Source of the DNA: Oxytricha trifallax
Taxonomy: Eukaryota; Ciliophora; Spirotrichea; Sporadotrichida; Oxytrichidae
Direction of reading: 5' to 3'
Assembly (NCBI GenBank): GCA_000711775.1
Contig: ARYC01000780.1
Location: 1-64,000, forward strand
Length of the DNA: 64,000 bases
Positions 49,105-60,559 of this stretch are shown in pieces; position 1 is the stretch's first letter, and every line of letters begins with the position of its first letter. The position numbers were made by a program, and so were the translations under genes. The notes beneath the pieces are model-generated. The model was not told the origin of the DNA and ran no database searches. It saw nothing but the letters and a program-made list of their open reading frames with translations.

Positions 49105-52100
49105 AAAAAAAATTTCGACTTGATTAGATAGCCTTCATCTGCTTTATGGATTCCTAATATGCCAAATTAAGATGAGGTTTCTCTTTTAAAGAAATCTGTG
49201 TTCAAAGAATTGCAAAAAGCTGTCCTAAGTTTACTAGAAATTCTAGTGTCTCGCTTACAAAATTTCTTAAAGTGGATGATTGATTTGGCACTTCAACCCG
49301 ATATAGCCAAATTGCAATCACAGTAAAGCCATTAATCATGGACTTTATTGCTTAAAAATTATTAGAATCAGAAAATCTGGCTAAATCATTTACAGCTAAT
49401 AGTTGAGCTTTTTATTAAAACTACTGATGAAATCAAGAAAGATCAAAACTTAAAGTAAAATGCAGATAAATCTAATAATGGAGATCTTGAAAAAATACCA
49501 GAGGACTAAAATGAAAATGATGATGAGGATTTAGCTTCACTTAATATGGCAATATCTGGCAGTTTACCACTCAAAAATAAAGGAAGTTATCAATAAACGT
49601 AAAATACTTCTTTGTAGATAATCAAGAATATGGTACAACTACTATACTTAAGTGACACACAATTAAATCAAGCTTCTAATACCTTTCACTCGAAAGGCTA
49701 AAGACATCAAACTTCTCATTTTACAGAAAATGAGTCATAGACTAAATATCTTTCCTAAATGTGGTATCTGGTTCTAAAATCTCTAACTTCAGTTGGCGTT
49801 TATTAACTCATAGAAGCTAAAATATTTAATTTAGTAAAAATAGAAAAAATTAGTGAGTTTTATAATGCATGATTCACATTAAGTTTGATTATTTATTAAA
49901 TTAAATCTGATTTTCAAATTAAAATTATAAATTAATTGCATTTTTCTTAAGAGTAGGCTACCGAGTAAAAGATCGCGATTCATCGGTAGCCTACTCTTTA
50001 AATTCAAGATTCCAAAAATATTTCAAATCAATCAGATTATTTGATTCAAAGTAAGTATATTTTGTTTTTTTCTTAATTTTATACAATAAATTATTGGCAT
50101 TTATGAAAATGGTTTTAATCTAGTAAATATAAAAGTATTTAAAAATGAATTTAAATTATTAAAATATAAAAATTCTTACTAAAATTATCAATCATAATTA
50201 ATCTAATCAAATAATTTTACATTCAATAATTTCTATATTAAATCTGATAATATTATTTAATTTTTATAAAATTGTTAAAACTTTATTCTTAATTTTGCCA
50301 TATTCTAAAAAAAGAACAAATTAATTTCAATTATTTTAAATTAATAATCAAACTTTGGTTTACAATTTTTCTGATGTGATAAGTTGAAAGTAGTACAATT
50401 TTATTTTTATAGAGAAAATTTATACAGTATGTAGAAATTAAGGATTCAAAGATTTTAGGTCAGAAAAATTCAAAATGAACTTCAAAATTTAAGAATTATA
50501 ATTATAGAAGGAAAATAATAAAAGAAATAGTTAAAATATCTAATGATGTAAAGTATACTTCAATCTATTTAAGAATTGGATTTAAATCAATAATTATAAA
50601 TTTCTCATTAGAATAATAAAATATGAATAATTAACAAAAGCAAATTTGATTAAAATAATAATTTTAGAAAAAAAGAGCATGTTTTGTACTACTCATCTTT
50701 GCATCTGTAGTTTTAAGAATTAAAAATAAATGTATAATCATTTTGATAAAAGCAATAAAATACATAGTAAGAAAATCTATTTTATAATCAAATAAATTAA
50801 TTGATATGAAATATTTTTGGAATCTTGAATTTAAAGCGTAGGCTACCGATGAATCGCGATTTTTTACTCGTTAGACTACGCCTAAAAAATTGCAATAAAT
50901 TTATAATTTTAATTTGAAAATTAGATTTAATTTAATAAATAATTAAACTTAATGTAAATTATGCATTATGCAACTCACTAAATTTTTCTATTTTTACTAA
51001 TTCTTTAGTTAACGCTTTCTTAATTTCATCAGAGGACATAAAGTAGATAAAATTCCCATAAATTTTAGCAATTACAGAGACAATAGCAAAACAATCAGTG
51101 AATAGTAGTGAAATCTCTAAATTCATCTGCAACTTACTTTTCTTGACACTTGATCATGTAACAGATAATCATCACGAAAAAGTTAGATGCTCAATTTTTC
51201 AAGGATGGCTAGATAAACTTATAACTTCAAGTGTGGCAAGAATTGGAAATTATGAGAGCACTAATACTGTATATGCAAAAATGAACAATGAGGAGCTCTC
51301 AGTATTTATGAAAAAGACTGCTTAATACTTGATGAACTATTTGAATAAAGGTAGCTTTGAAGGAGATACGGGGGCTCAATCACAAATTGCAATGAGACTT
51401 AATATTGCTAGTGATTCAATGTATGTTATTGTTAATGCTGAAAGCAAAGACCATCCAGGATAAAAAGCATTTGCAGAATTACTCAAAGGTGTGTAAGGCA
51501 ATCAAAAAATCAAAAGAGACTTCTCAGATAAAAATGGCTATTTTTGAATGCAAGATTAGTAAAAGATGAAATTCCTATTTCATAACTTGGAAATGTAAGC
51601 AACCTTACTCCTGCTACTTAAAAGGTAAAGCAGATTACTGAGCAGATTGAGGAGGTTTTCTAGATTCTTGGTGATAATGGAGAACATGCGGAAGATGCTA
51701 ATAATTTTTTTTATTTAATGCTTTATAAAGCTATCAGAATTGCTCTAAATTCATTATCATCTATCTCAAGAAAATTAAATAAAACCTTAGTAGATTTAAC
51801 CTAAACTAATTCAATTGGATTAGAACTGTCTGTAAAGCTCAGTGAAAGAACTAATGAATACTTTATTAAATTGCTTGGTCTATGGATAATTAACGATAAA
51901 GTCGCAAGCTACTTCGTATTTGATCTAAATGGTTTTGAATTCCTTCTCGATTAAATTAGTATCAATTCAAAAAATGATGCAGGGTTATTAAAACTCTATT
52001 TAATTTTGTAAACTTGGATAAACCAGGACGGATATAGAGCAAATTGACTTAAATCTAAATACAGAAAGAGTACAAACAGGATATAAATTTTAAATGAGTG

Positions 52101-53233
52101 ATTCAGATTTAGTGGACTACCTTGAAAACAACCATTTTAAATTTTAGTAGACATTGAGTAATGTACCTAAAAGCGAGGAACTTGAATAATCTCATTAAGT
52201 AACTTCAATTTATGAAAATAACAAATAGCTCTTTGTACAAGAATTTTCTAAGAGTATTTCTACGGTTGATAATAATGGTTAAGATGCCATAGCCTCTTTC
52301 CAGAAAACTGATTGGTCCGTGAACAAGAGAGCCTACAAGCATAGAGTAATTCATAAAATTCTTACCGGCTAACTGAGAAGTGAGTACTGGATTTTATTCT
52401 TTTTGTATTAAGAAATAGAATTAAGAGAGATTCAAATAGCTTTCAATAATTATTGGGCTGCAGATACTGAAATTTATGCAGAGCCACTTTCTGTGCTTGA
52501 AGAAGCTGGAATGGATGAGTAAAATCTAAGCCTAGTGTGCAATTTAGATATTGTCAAGGATGACGCATTTGGAAGTGTAGGCGCTACAGTCTTTGGACAA
52601 AATCTATAATCATTTTAGGGAAGTGCTGAAAAAGTGCATGGATAAATCTTAGATGTCATTTAGCACAAATTTCAATCAATTTAAAACTTTAAGATTAAAT
52701 ATATTAAGTTCTGTATGAGAAGGAACATCTTAACCTGCCTTGAAAACAGACCTCTATCAACAAAATTTACAAAGCAAGTTGCATTTGGAATAAATTACAT
52801 TTCCCTTCTTGGTTATGATATGACAAAGGTAGGAGATTACTTAACATATATCATGCAAGAGTAAAAGAAGACTGCCCTTGAAGTCCTGTCAATTATTTGT
52901 TATGGAGATTTTAAGAGTATCCTCAAAGTTATAGCGTAATAACCAAGAATAATTGAAAAAATGAAGGAATCTTTTCACATGCTTGCTTCTCTAGTTTCTG
53001 TTAAAGAGAATCTAATTGAGCCAACATTTATAGCTATCTCTACTTATAACATCTAAATGGGAGACTGGATAATTAACTAAGTCTTAAAAAGTCCAAGTTT
53101 AAATAAGCATGCATCTTTAATTGGCTAGATTATCATAGGCAATAAAACAGAGTTACCTCGCAGATTAAGACTGTTATAAGATCATTTTATTAATTCATTA
53201 AGAACAATTAAAACCCAGAAATAATATTTTGGA
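49105..53233 (+). CDS. helical middle region of the giant ubiquitin-pathway gene
   Basis: A long frame begins FDLIRQPSSALWIPNMPNQD and continues with helical FKELQKAVLSLLEILVSRLQ, an acidic linker (PEDQNENDDEDLASLN) and WYLVLKSLTSVGVYQLIEAK, where the 1.16-kb element at 49834 cuts it. After the element: AFLISSEDIKQIKFPQILAI, KFICNLLFLTLDHVTDNHHE, CSIFQGWLDKLITSSVARIG, EELSVFMKKTAQYLMNYL, SDSMYVIVNAESKDHPGQKA, FYLMLYKAIRIALNSLSSIS, QDAIASFQKTDWSVNKRAYK and more up to a TGA at about 53.23 kb. The pattern of paired helices suits HEAT/armadillo-type scaffolds, as in BIRC6. The TGA may be a true stop or lie in the AT-rich insert that follows. Confidence 0.6.
49834..50997. mobile_element. 1.16-kb TA-flanked element with long inverted ends and internal hairpins
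   Basis: TA at 49832-49833 and 50998-50999 flank ends GTAAAAATAGAAAAAATTAG and the inverse CTAAATTTTTCTATTTTTAC. The inverted ends extend about 190 bp. Inside each arm is a local hairpin: 49950-49997 (GAGTAGGCTACCGA paired with TCGGTAGCCTACTC around a GATCGCGATT loop) and a mutated copy at 50836-50883. The centre is very AT-rich and has no ORF of note. The element interrupts the giant gene and must be removed to read it. TA flanks suggest mobilisation by a Tc1/mariner-type transposase in trans. Confidence 0.85.
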
Positions 53234-53239
53234 TGAAGT

Positions 53240-53640
53240 TCATAATGTTAATTTGATCCATCGTCTACTCCTTTAATATTTTATCAATTTAAAATTTGAT
53301 TTTTAAACTGAGTTTACATTTAAAAACTTTAAAATTTTTAATTAGTCTATTTTTATATTTGTCCAAGTAAAATGAAATTAAAATTGTAGATTTAATCATT
53401 TTAACTATCGTTTAAGTTAAAGCAAAATTTATACTATTAAAATTAGTTTAAAAAGATATTTTAGACCCATTATATTATTTTACTGTTAAGGTTGTGGCTT
53501 ATAAAAAAAAAGATATAAAAAAATATTTTCTTATATTAATCATATAATTTTTCATCATTACTAGGATAAATTCTAAATTAAGTAATTCAAATAAGATTAT
53601 TTTTATTTTAATTACGCAAGAAGACAGATCAAATCATGCA
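53240..53640. other. AT-rich gap between two giant-gene segments
   Basis: About 400 bases, very AT-rich, no coding seen. It may be an IES within one gene or a boundary between genes; no pointer was identified. Confidence 0.4.
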
Positions 53641-56600
53641 ACTTCAATAAAAAAATGGATACCTTACATCCGGATTTATATTGAGACTCTGAGAATTGCA
53701 GTTCCGGATATCTAAAATAGTCAATCAGATGCTGAAATTCATATCAAAGAATCTTGCTTAATTAATATCGTTAATTTGTTAAGTACCTCTACTCGAGAAA
53801 GAGAATAATAGACTAGAGTACTTATATAGCTATTAGTTCTGCTGTTATGTCCTCCTTAACCTTTCGTTAACTCATTAGTGGATATCTACGAATTCACATT
53901 GAAGCATCATCTTCTCGGGAATAACTAACTTCAACAAGAAAATTTAGCAAGTATCCTTAGTGCTACAAAGACACAGATCGCCTAAGAAATCTTAAGAAGA
54001 GGCATTAATCTAGATAAACATCTTAAGCTAGAAAAAGTTGATGAATCCAGCATAGAAGGAAACTCTTAATTGCAACTGGCTCTTAAAGTCTGGATTAATG
54101 TGTCCTAAGACAAAGTGGTCAGAAATTCTCTGGCTGAAGATAAGATATCTCTTAAATTGTACGAAAGTCTTCGACAGGATCATCCAAAGGAGAATATTGT
54201 AGGAATACAATCGATTTGGGAAAATTAATTTAAATTAAATTAATTATATATTAAAATCTTGGCAGTTATCAAATCCAAAGTGTCTCAAAATTCAAATTTA
54301 AAGAGATCATACGGTAGATCCCGCAATTTTAGCTGGACTTTGCTGTTGGCAATATTCATGAATCATCCCAGGAAGCGAGATATTTTGATTTTGAGCTAAC
54401 TCCCAAAAACAGTAAAAGGGGTTTTTCTAGCTTGGGCGATGAGATAAAATCATTCTAGCAATAGCAACCACCGTCTCATTTTTAATGCGCTATCCAATGA
54501 CCATAATGAAGCCAAGGTTTGGAGACATTTTCCAAAAACATAACTGAATAAAATTAATAATTAATTAATTTTAATTTTAATTAATTTCCCCAAATCGAAT
54601 GTATTCCTACAATAATAAAATCATAAGAAAAGACAGCATCATAGGAGAATAAGAACTATAATTAATGGTAGAATTGATTAAATAGTTATCTGCTGGATAT
54701 TAGAATCTCGAACAGGAATTAGCTAATTCTTTAATGAAAGATTTAGAACACTTGAGCAGAATTAGATATATGGACTTTGTCAATAAAGTGTTGCTGTAAT
54801 TACTTCGAACTGAGAAGACTTTACTAGTTTACTTGTGGCCATATGACAGCGAGAACAATAAATGGATTCCAAGCTATAAACCACTTAATGCCCTCGAGAA
54901 TAAGAGCCCTTAATCTTAATCTCTTCACAGCACCTTTGTCCCTAGTTAACTACTCTAAGGTGAAAAGAGATCTGTTTTTATAAAAAACTTCAAGGAAGTA
55001 TAAGGTTAACATTCTAAAACTAATGTTAAGAAGCTACTCTCATCTAATTGGACTTTAGCCCACACTCAAACAGAGTAAGGCTCAAGCTCAAAATTTTAAT
55101 CTTTTTGGAAGAATATTGAGAATAAGTAGCCAATGGTGATTTTAATTAATGGTACATCAACTACAGGTAGTAACGTAACTTATGGCTGCTATTGTTCAAA
55201 AGGAATCCCACCTATTCCAACAAATTTAGCTCAAGATTCAGATTATCCAGTAGCTTCGAGCCCAGAAGACTTTGTTTTTTGTTACATTCATGATCATAGT
55301 TTCCATCACTTTGCACCTAAACCATCTGTACCAATAATATCAATGTTTACTGACTATGAAGGAGGTGGAGCTATATCAGTTGCAAATGATTTTTGCTTAT
55401 GTCATATAGCTATGATTTCGTATTCACAGTAGTTATTGTCTATGATATTGAGAAAATTTTAATCGAAAATAGCCCTAAACCAAAGAAAGAAGTTGAGAAT
55501 ACAAAAACTTTTTATTTATTCAAATAACAAATACGGTTACTTTCTAGAAGTTTGAGATATGGACTACAGATCTTACAAAGGAGCCAGCTTTGTCTTTACA
55601 ACCAGGAACCTCTCAAATAAGTATTCCTGCTCATATTCTTCAACCTTCAAAGTTAACTTTAAAACTTGGTGATTCTGCAGATTTACAAATTTCCACACTC
55701 TTAAGTGAGGTAAAGCATCCATATGGTATAACACTTTAAGTCCATATGTAAATTTCAGATCAAATCCTGTGTTCATGGTTCCATCGCATCTTACTATGAA
55801 TTAGCAATCAAAGATTATGCTTCAATCATCTGTAACTTTTAAGGTGAGAATTGGACAAAATCATCATGCACAAGCACAAGAATCTCTTGAAGAACTTTAT
55901 CAGCAAATAAATGAAATCAAAAAGTTTATGAATCTTAAAATGATATTGTTGATTTGGAATATGAAATCAATCAGTTATTACATTATTTTTAATAAATAGT
56001 AAAAGATTTGATTTTATCTTTATACTTGGATCATAAGAAGAAAATAAAGAAGAGGAAACTTAAAATGAATCAGATCTCAACTCCCATCTTATATAAGGCT
56101 ATGTACCAAAAATGGGACTCTTTGAACAATTCGAAACTTAAGGTGGAGTTAAACTTATTATCTCTGTGACCTTACAATCGATGAAACTTTGGAAATCAGA
56201 AGAGCAATCAAAGTGCTGGGAACTCTGGCTTAAAGAGCTAGAATCATTATCAGAAATCCCACTATTTTTCCAACTCTTCCTTAAAAATTCAAAATGCAGA
56301 GACCTTTTGTTTAAGGTCCTAGCTGGATAACCAGACTCGAGATAAATTCAGGACCTAAACCAGATCCCGCTGCTCAGAAGAAATGGGAGGAAGAGTAAAA
56401 ATCTGCTGTATAATTCAACTAATAATAAGATTCTTTCAGAAGCGTTCTCAATTTCAGATGATCTTAAACTAAGAGAAATAGGCATTAAATGTGGACTACT
56501 GCCAACTATTCTTGAAAAACTCGGAGTAATCAGCGGAGAAAAACCAAGAGTATATGAAGAATCACCTTAAAAAATAGAAGAAGAAAAATTTTAAAATCTG

Positions 56601-56960
56601 TCTGAAGAACCAAAATATGAAATGCTTTAACTTGAAAAGAACGTCGAAAAGAAAAAGAGAAAAGGTGTAGGCTACTCAAGCAAAGTAGGCAAAACATTTA
56701 ATGTTACTTTATACTTGGAGAATAAAAAATTAAGAAATGATTAAATCAAAAATCTTGTTGATATTTGCAGTAATTTCATAAATTGCAAGGAATGGAAAGC
56801 AGGCGATGATGTAACAGAAATTATATTAGAGAGTGCCTTGCTACCTCTACTCGAATCTGTCTTTAGGAACGGATCTTGGCTTGATATGGCAAAAGAATAT
56901 GAAGTTTATCACTCATATCTTGGTAAATTTATTTTTGCTTTTATTAAACTTTAGCACTTA
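53640..56960 (+). CDS. BIRC6-like region, upstream of the UBC domain
   Basis: Opens KWIPYIRIYIETLRIAVPDI, with helical IKESCLINIVNLLSTSTRE and LVDIYEFTLKHHLLG. The MITE at 54195 interrupts between QDHPKEN and NKIIRKDSIIGEQE; removing it with one TA keeps the frame. It then reads RIRYMDFVNKVLLQLLRTEK, a beta-rich domain (VILINGTSTTGSNVTYGCYC, FVFCYIHDHSFHHF, ADLQISTLLSEVK), KMGLFEQFETQGGVKLIISV and helical GIKCGLLPTILEKLGVI. LLPLLESVFRNGSWLDMAKE near 56.9 kb closely resembles the conserved RNDSVLDMA stretch before the UBC domain in BIRC6 (BRUCE). BIRC6 is a giant E2/E3 hybrid that blocks apoptosis and controls autophagy in animals. Confidence 0.75.
54195..54612. mobile_element. TA-bounded palindromic MITE, copy 6, precise IES in coding sequence
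   Basis: Begins TATTGTAGGAATACAATCG and ends CGAATGTATTCCTACAATA, 418 bp, TA at 54195-54196 and 54613-54614. Taking it out and leaving one TA gives GAG AAT AAT AAA ATC, joining ...PKEN to NKIIRKDSIIG with no frame change. It is the best evidence that this family is excised precisely at TA. Internal blocks match the 3.7-kb copy. Confidence 0.93.
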
Positions 56961-57039
56961 CAAGAGCTATTGCTAATCAGAAAAACCTTGTGAATTAAAA
57001 TAACTTTTATTTTTTATTTTGAAATGTCTTTCAAAGATT

Positions 57040-60000
57040 GATCCAAAATACAAGCCCCAATAAATTGACCCCATTTACAACTACTTAGCAAGCTTAACGA
57101 TTTAGCTGACATTTTCATAAATTGCCTGAATCTACAACAAAAATCAGAACAGTAAGTAACATTTTTCATTGTTAACCTTGCTCTTAATTTCATCACTATT
57201 TCCTTAAAACCATCGTCGTACTTGCCTTAAAAATTCTTCTTATATTTTTAATAAATAACAATTAAATATACTGAGGTTGCGAGATCTTTTCTGTTACATT
57301 TCACTCTTTTCCATCTGATAGTTTCATGTCTAGCACTATGCTTTTATCTATCTTTCACTTTATCAATTGTATTAAATTGCCTCCTTCTTTTAAAAATAAT
57401 AAAGAACCAAATTAATAAACAAGCACTTAATTTTAGAGTTAACAAAAAGAAACCACTCTAAGAAAATACCGATAATAATTCCATAAATCCTCTAATCCAT
57501 TAAGCTACTAGTTAGCTATTCGAAAGTAACTAGTAAACTTTTGACTATATCAATCCAACATATTCACTACCAAGTACTTTTAAATTCTTTTAAAACTTCA
57601 TTTTTTAATACTCAGCCTAAGAGCAATTAACAACCGATGTGGAAATTCTTGAATGATTACTAACCGTATTAATTAAAATAATGGCATGCAATAAAATTAG
57701 AATTCCCCAAGTAAATAGTAGCATTCTAATCCTAAATTTGCAATGCCTAACTTCATCATGAATCATGTCATTTCATAAATATGTTAACATTTAATATACT
57801 TAATTATAGGACTAACTAACATAACTTTTATTCTTAATTTATAGAGTATGCTCTTTAATTAATTTATTCATATATTTCCGATTTCATCCCTAAATTTGTT
57901 CCAACTTAAATGGCTAAACCTTTCTAGAGTATGCAGCAAGCAATGCTAACTGACCCACTCTTCCAAACTCCTTCTTCAAAATAGCTATTATATTATGTAT
58001 ATATCTGTACTACATATTTTGTTTCACAATTTAAATATATTAATTTAACAAAGCAAGAGTAAGGAAGCAATAAAATCATACCTTATAATTCTAGCTTGGA
58101 TATGCTGACCAGCAGTTTTATCAATAAACCTAGCACACCTCCTGATACTTTATTTATCTATAATTGCAAATCAATTTTTTCTATACTGTGAGTTTACTGA
58201 TGCTTTAATTTTAATATATACTTAACACATTCATAACAAAGATGAAGATGAGGACTATGAAAAGTTTCTGGACTTGGAGTATTTCATACCCTAAAAGTCC
58301 AAGAATTTGCAACTTACTATGAACTAAAAGATGAGCAAAGTCTCTGAAACTAATGATAAATTGAATACTGATATCATGAATCTCTACAAAACCTTTAAAT
58401 AAAAGTCTTGGAAAGACGTAGGTTTAATTGCTGAAGATGAAGAGATTAAATAGGATTATTATATAAGTTGTTAAATAAACTCCATATTATATATTGATTA
58501 TTATTAGTAACTGATAAGACAAATAGCAAAAATCAGTCAATGGCCGATTATATCAAGTCATGTATGACATCAACTAAATATTATTAGTGAAAAATTATTT
58601 TGAGAAATTACAATTTAATCGATAAATTTTAATTCAAAAATGAAATAGTCAAATGGAAACTTATGAATTATTTAAAGAATAAAATAATTGATTTAATCAG
58701 ATTAAGAAATAAGGCAACACAATTATAATTAATATCAAATTATTTTTTATGCTTTTATTTTTAAGTTAAGACTCAAAAATAAAGAGCTGAAAATTATTTG
58801 TTTTACATTATTAATTTATTTTTAATAAATCCCAAATTTATATAAATTAAGAATAATTAAAATCTAATTTAAAATTAATTTTATATTAAAAAATTCAAAC
58901 AAAGCTGATGATATCAATGATCTTATAAAATTAATTATTAGAAATATTTTTCATTTAATTTTTATCTAATTGAATATATCTAGATTAGTACCTGGCTAAA
59001 AAGACCTAGAAATTGGCTTAAAAATCAATACCTCCTCACAAAAACAAGAATACAAATGAGCTTTAAAATAAACTTTCTCAGAGCAGCAAAGAGAGCCTTG
59101 GAAATTCAAGCCAGTCAGACAATGAATATCAAATTTCAAAAACTAAAATAAATCAATATTTATCACATACACAGTAGAAATAAAAGTAAAGTTTGCTAGA
59201 CATTGAAAATGTCAGCGATATATCATCAAGTTTGGATGAGGATAGTTTAATTGAAAAAACAGAAGATCAGTTTAAAATAATCTAATAAAAATTACAATAG
59301 TTCTCAGTTAAGTAAACAAATAACAGTATGAGTAAGGATTAAGAAGAAATTGAAAGTTATAATTAATTGGAAGAACATAAATCTCAAGCCAAAATAAAGA
59401 AATCTAAATACCTTTAGTCGAGTATTAATTCGAATCAAATTAGTGATGAGGATATTATTGAAAGTGTTAAGACTTCAAGCATTAGTAATCATCTGGGTAA
59501 GTTAAGCATTTTAAAAGTCAAACTTCGTTTTATTATTAAAAAGTAAGCGATACTCACAGTACTTACATGAAAAAATTAAAATTCAAAAAAATCCAAAACT
59601 TAAACAACAAACTTTAAAAGCTCAATGAAATGCTCACTACAATGAAAGACAAGAATCCAAAAATTAAATCTAGAATTGACTAACAAATTTTAGAGACTTA
59701 ACATAAATTGATGAAGCTTGAGAATGACTTTAATAAAAGTAGTTGTGATGACTCAGATAGATTATCTGAAAGTTCAGAGGAATCATTTAAAAGCAATAAT
59801 TTTTAGCAGAATACTAATAAATAATAAAAATATGAAAATTAATAAAACAAAAGTCCATTCTTTTAGTAGCAATAGCAATAGTTCTAGTATAAGGATAAAA
59901 TAAAAAAAATTAGTGATTAATTAAAGTTAATGAAAGCTGACACTCATAGTCTAATGAAAGACTACAATAAAATTCATTATGTCAAACCTGAGTTATATTT

Positions 60001-60530
60001 CAGCTCTGATTACGATAGCGATTTAGCCGACTCAAATGAGGATTCGGATATGGAATTAGCTTGGAATTAGAAAAGCAAATAAGCTGATAAAGAGTAAGTT
60101 GCCCCAGGCTTGAAATCAGGAAAATCAAGTCATAATTCAAAGTTTAATGAGGAAAGTTTGAATTCATCCTCTGCTAAATAGAGCAATTCTTCTTCCTCCC
60201 CATAAAACTCGTCATAAAAAAATTCAAAGCTTAATAAGCTGCAAAAAATTAATGGATAATCTCACAGTGGAGGTTCAAATAGCAGTGGCGGAAATAGTAG
60301 TGAGAGCGATGAGGATTATGGCTCTTATGGTATTGGTTCGAACTAATATTTATTCATTAAAATTATTATTATATAATAGTTTTAGTAATATGGAGATGAA
60401 TCGGATGAGTCTTCAAATTAGGATGGCATACCAAGCTTATTACAATAAAATTATTAGCTGGATGGTGAAAGAAACAATCAAGATAATGGATTAAAGTAAG
60501 ATAAGAGCTTATCATCTTATTTTATGTCGT
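57040..60530 (+). CDS. BIRC6-like helical part and long acidic, Ser-rich linker
   Basis: LSKLNDLADIFINCLNLQQK (57.1 kb) precedes a GTAAGT donor; NTDNNSINPLIHQATSQLFE and QEQLTTDVEILE then LLTVLIKIMACNKI follow at 57.5-57.7 kb, with an in-frame TGA between ILE and LLT. At 58.25 kb comes DEDEDYEKFLDLEYFIPQKS, then from 59.0 to 60.5 kb a low-complexity acidic and Ser/Gln-rich region (SSSLDEDSLIEKTEDQ, a KLMKLENDFNKSSCDDSDRL coil, YFSSDYDSDLADSNEDSD, SHSGGSNSSGGNSSESDED). Large AT-rich gaps at 57.2-57.45, 57.8-58.2 and 58.5-58.98 kb are probably IESs or introns. The linker has no counterpart I know in animal BIRC6. Order and strand fit one gene with the UBC segment downstream. Confidence 0.6.
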
Positions 60531-60559
60531 AAATAATGCTTCTCTGTGTCTTTCCTTAT

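Noticed and set aside
49950-49997. tRNA gene or rho-independent terminator
   Set aside because: It is one simple hairpin without cloverleaf arms, in a eukaryotic context, and it is duplicated inverted inside a transposon-like element.
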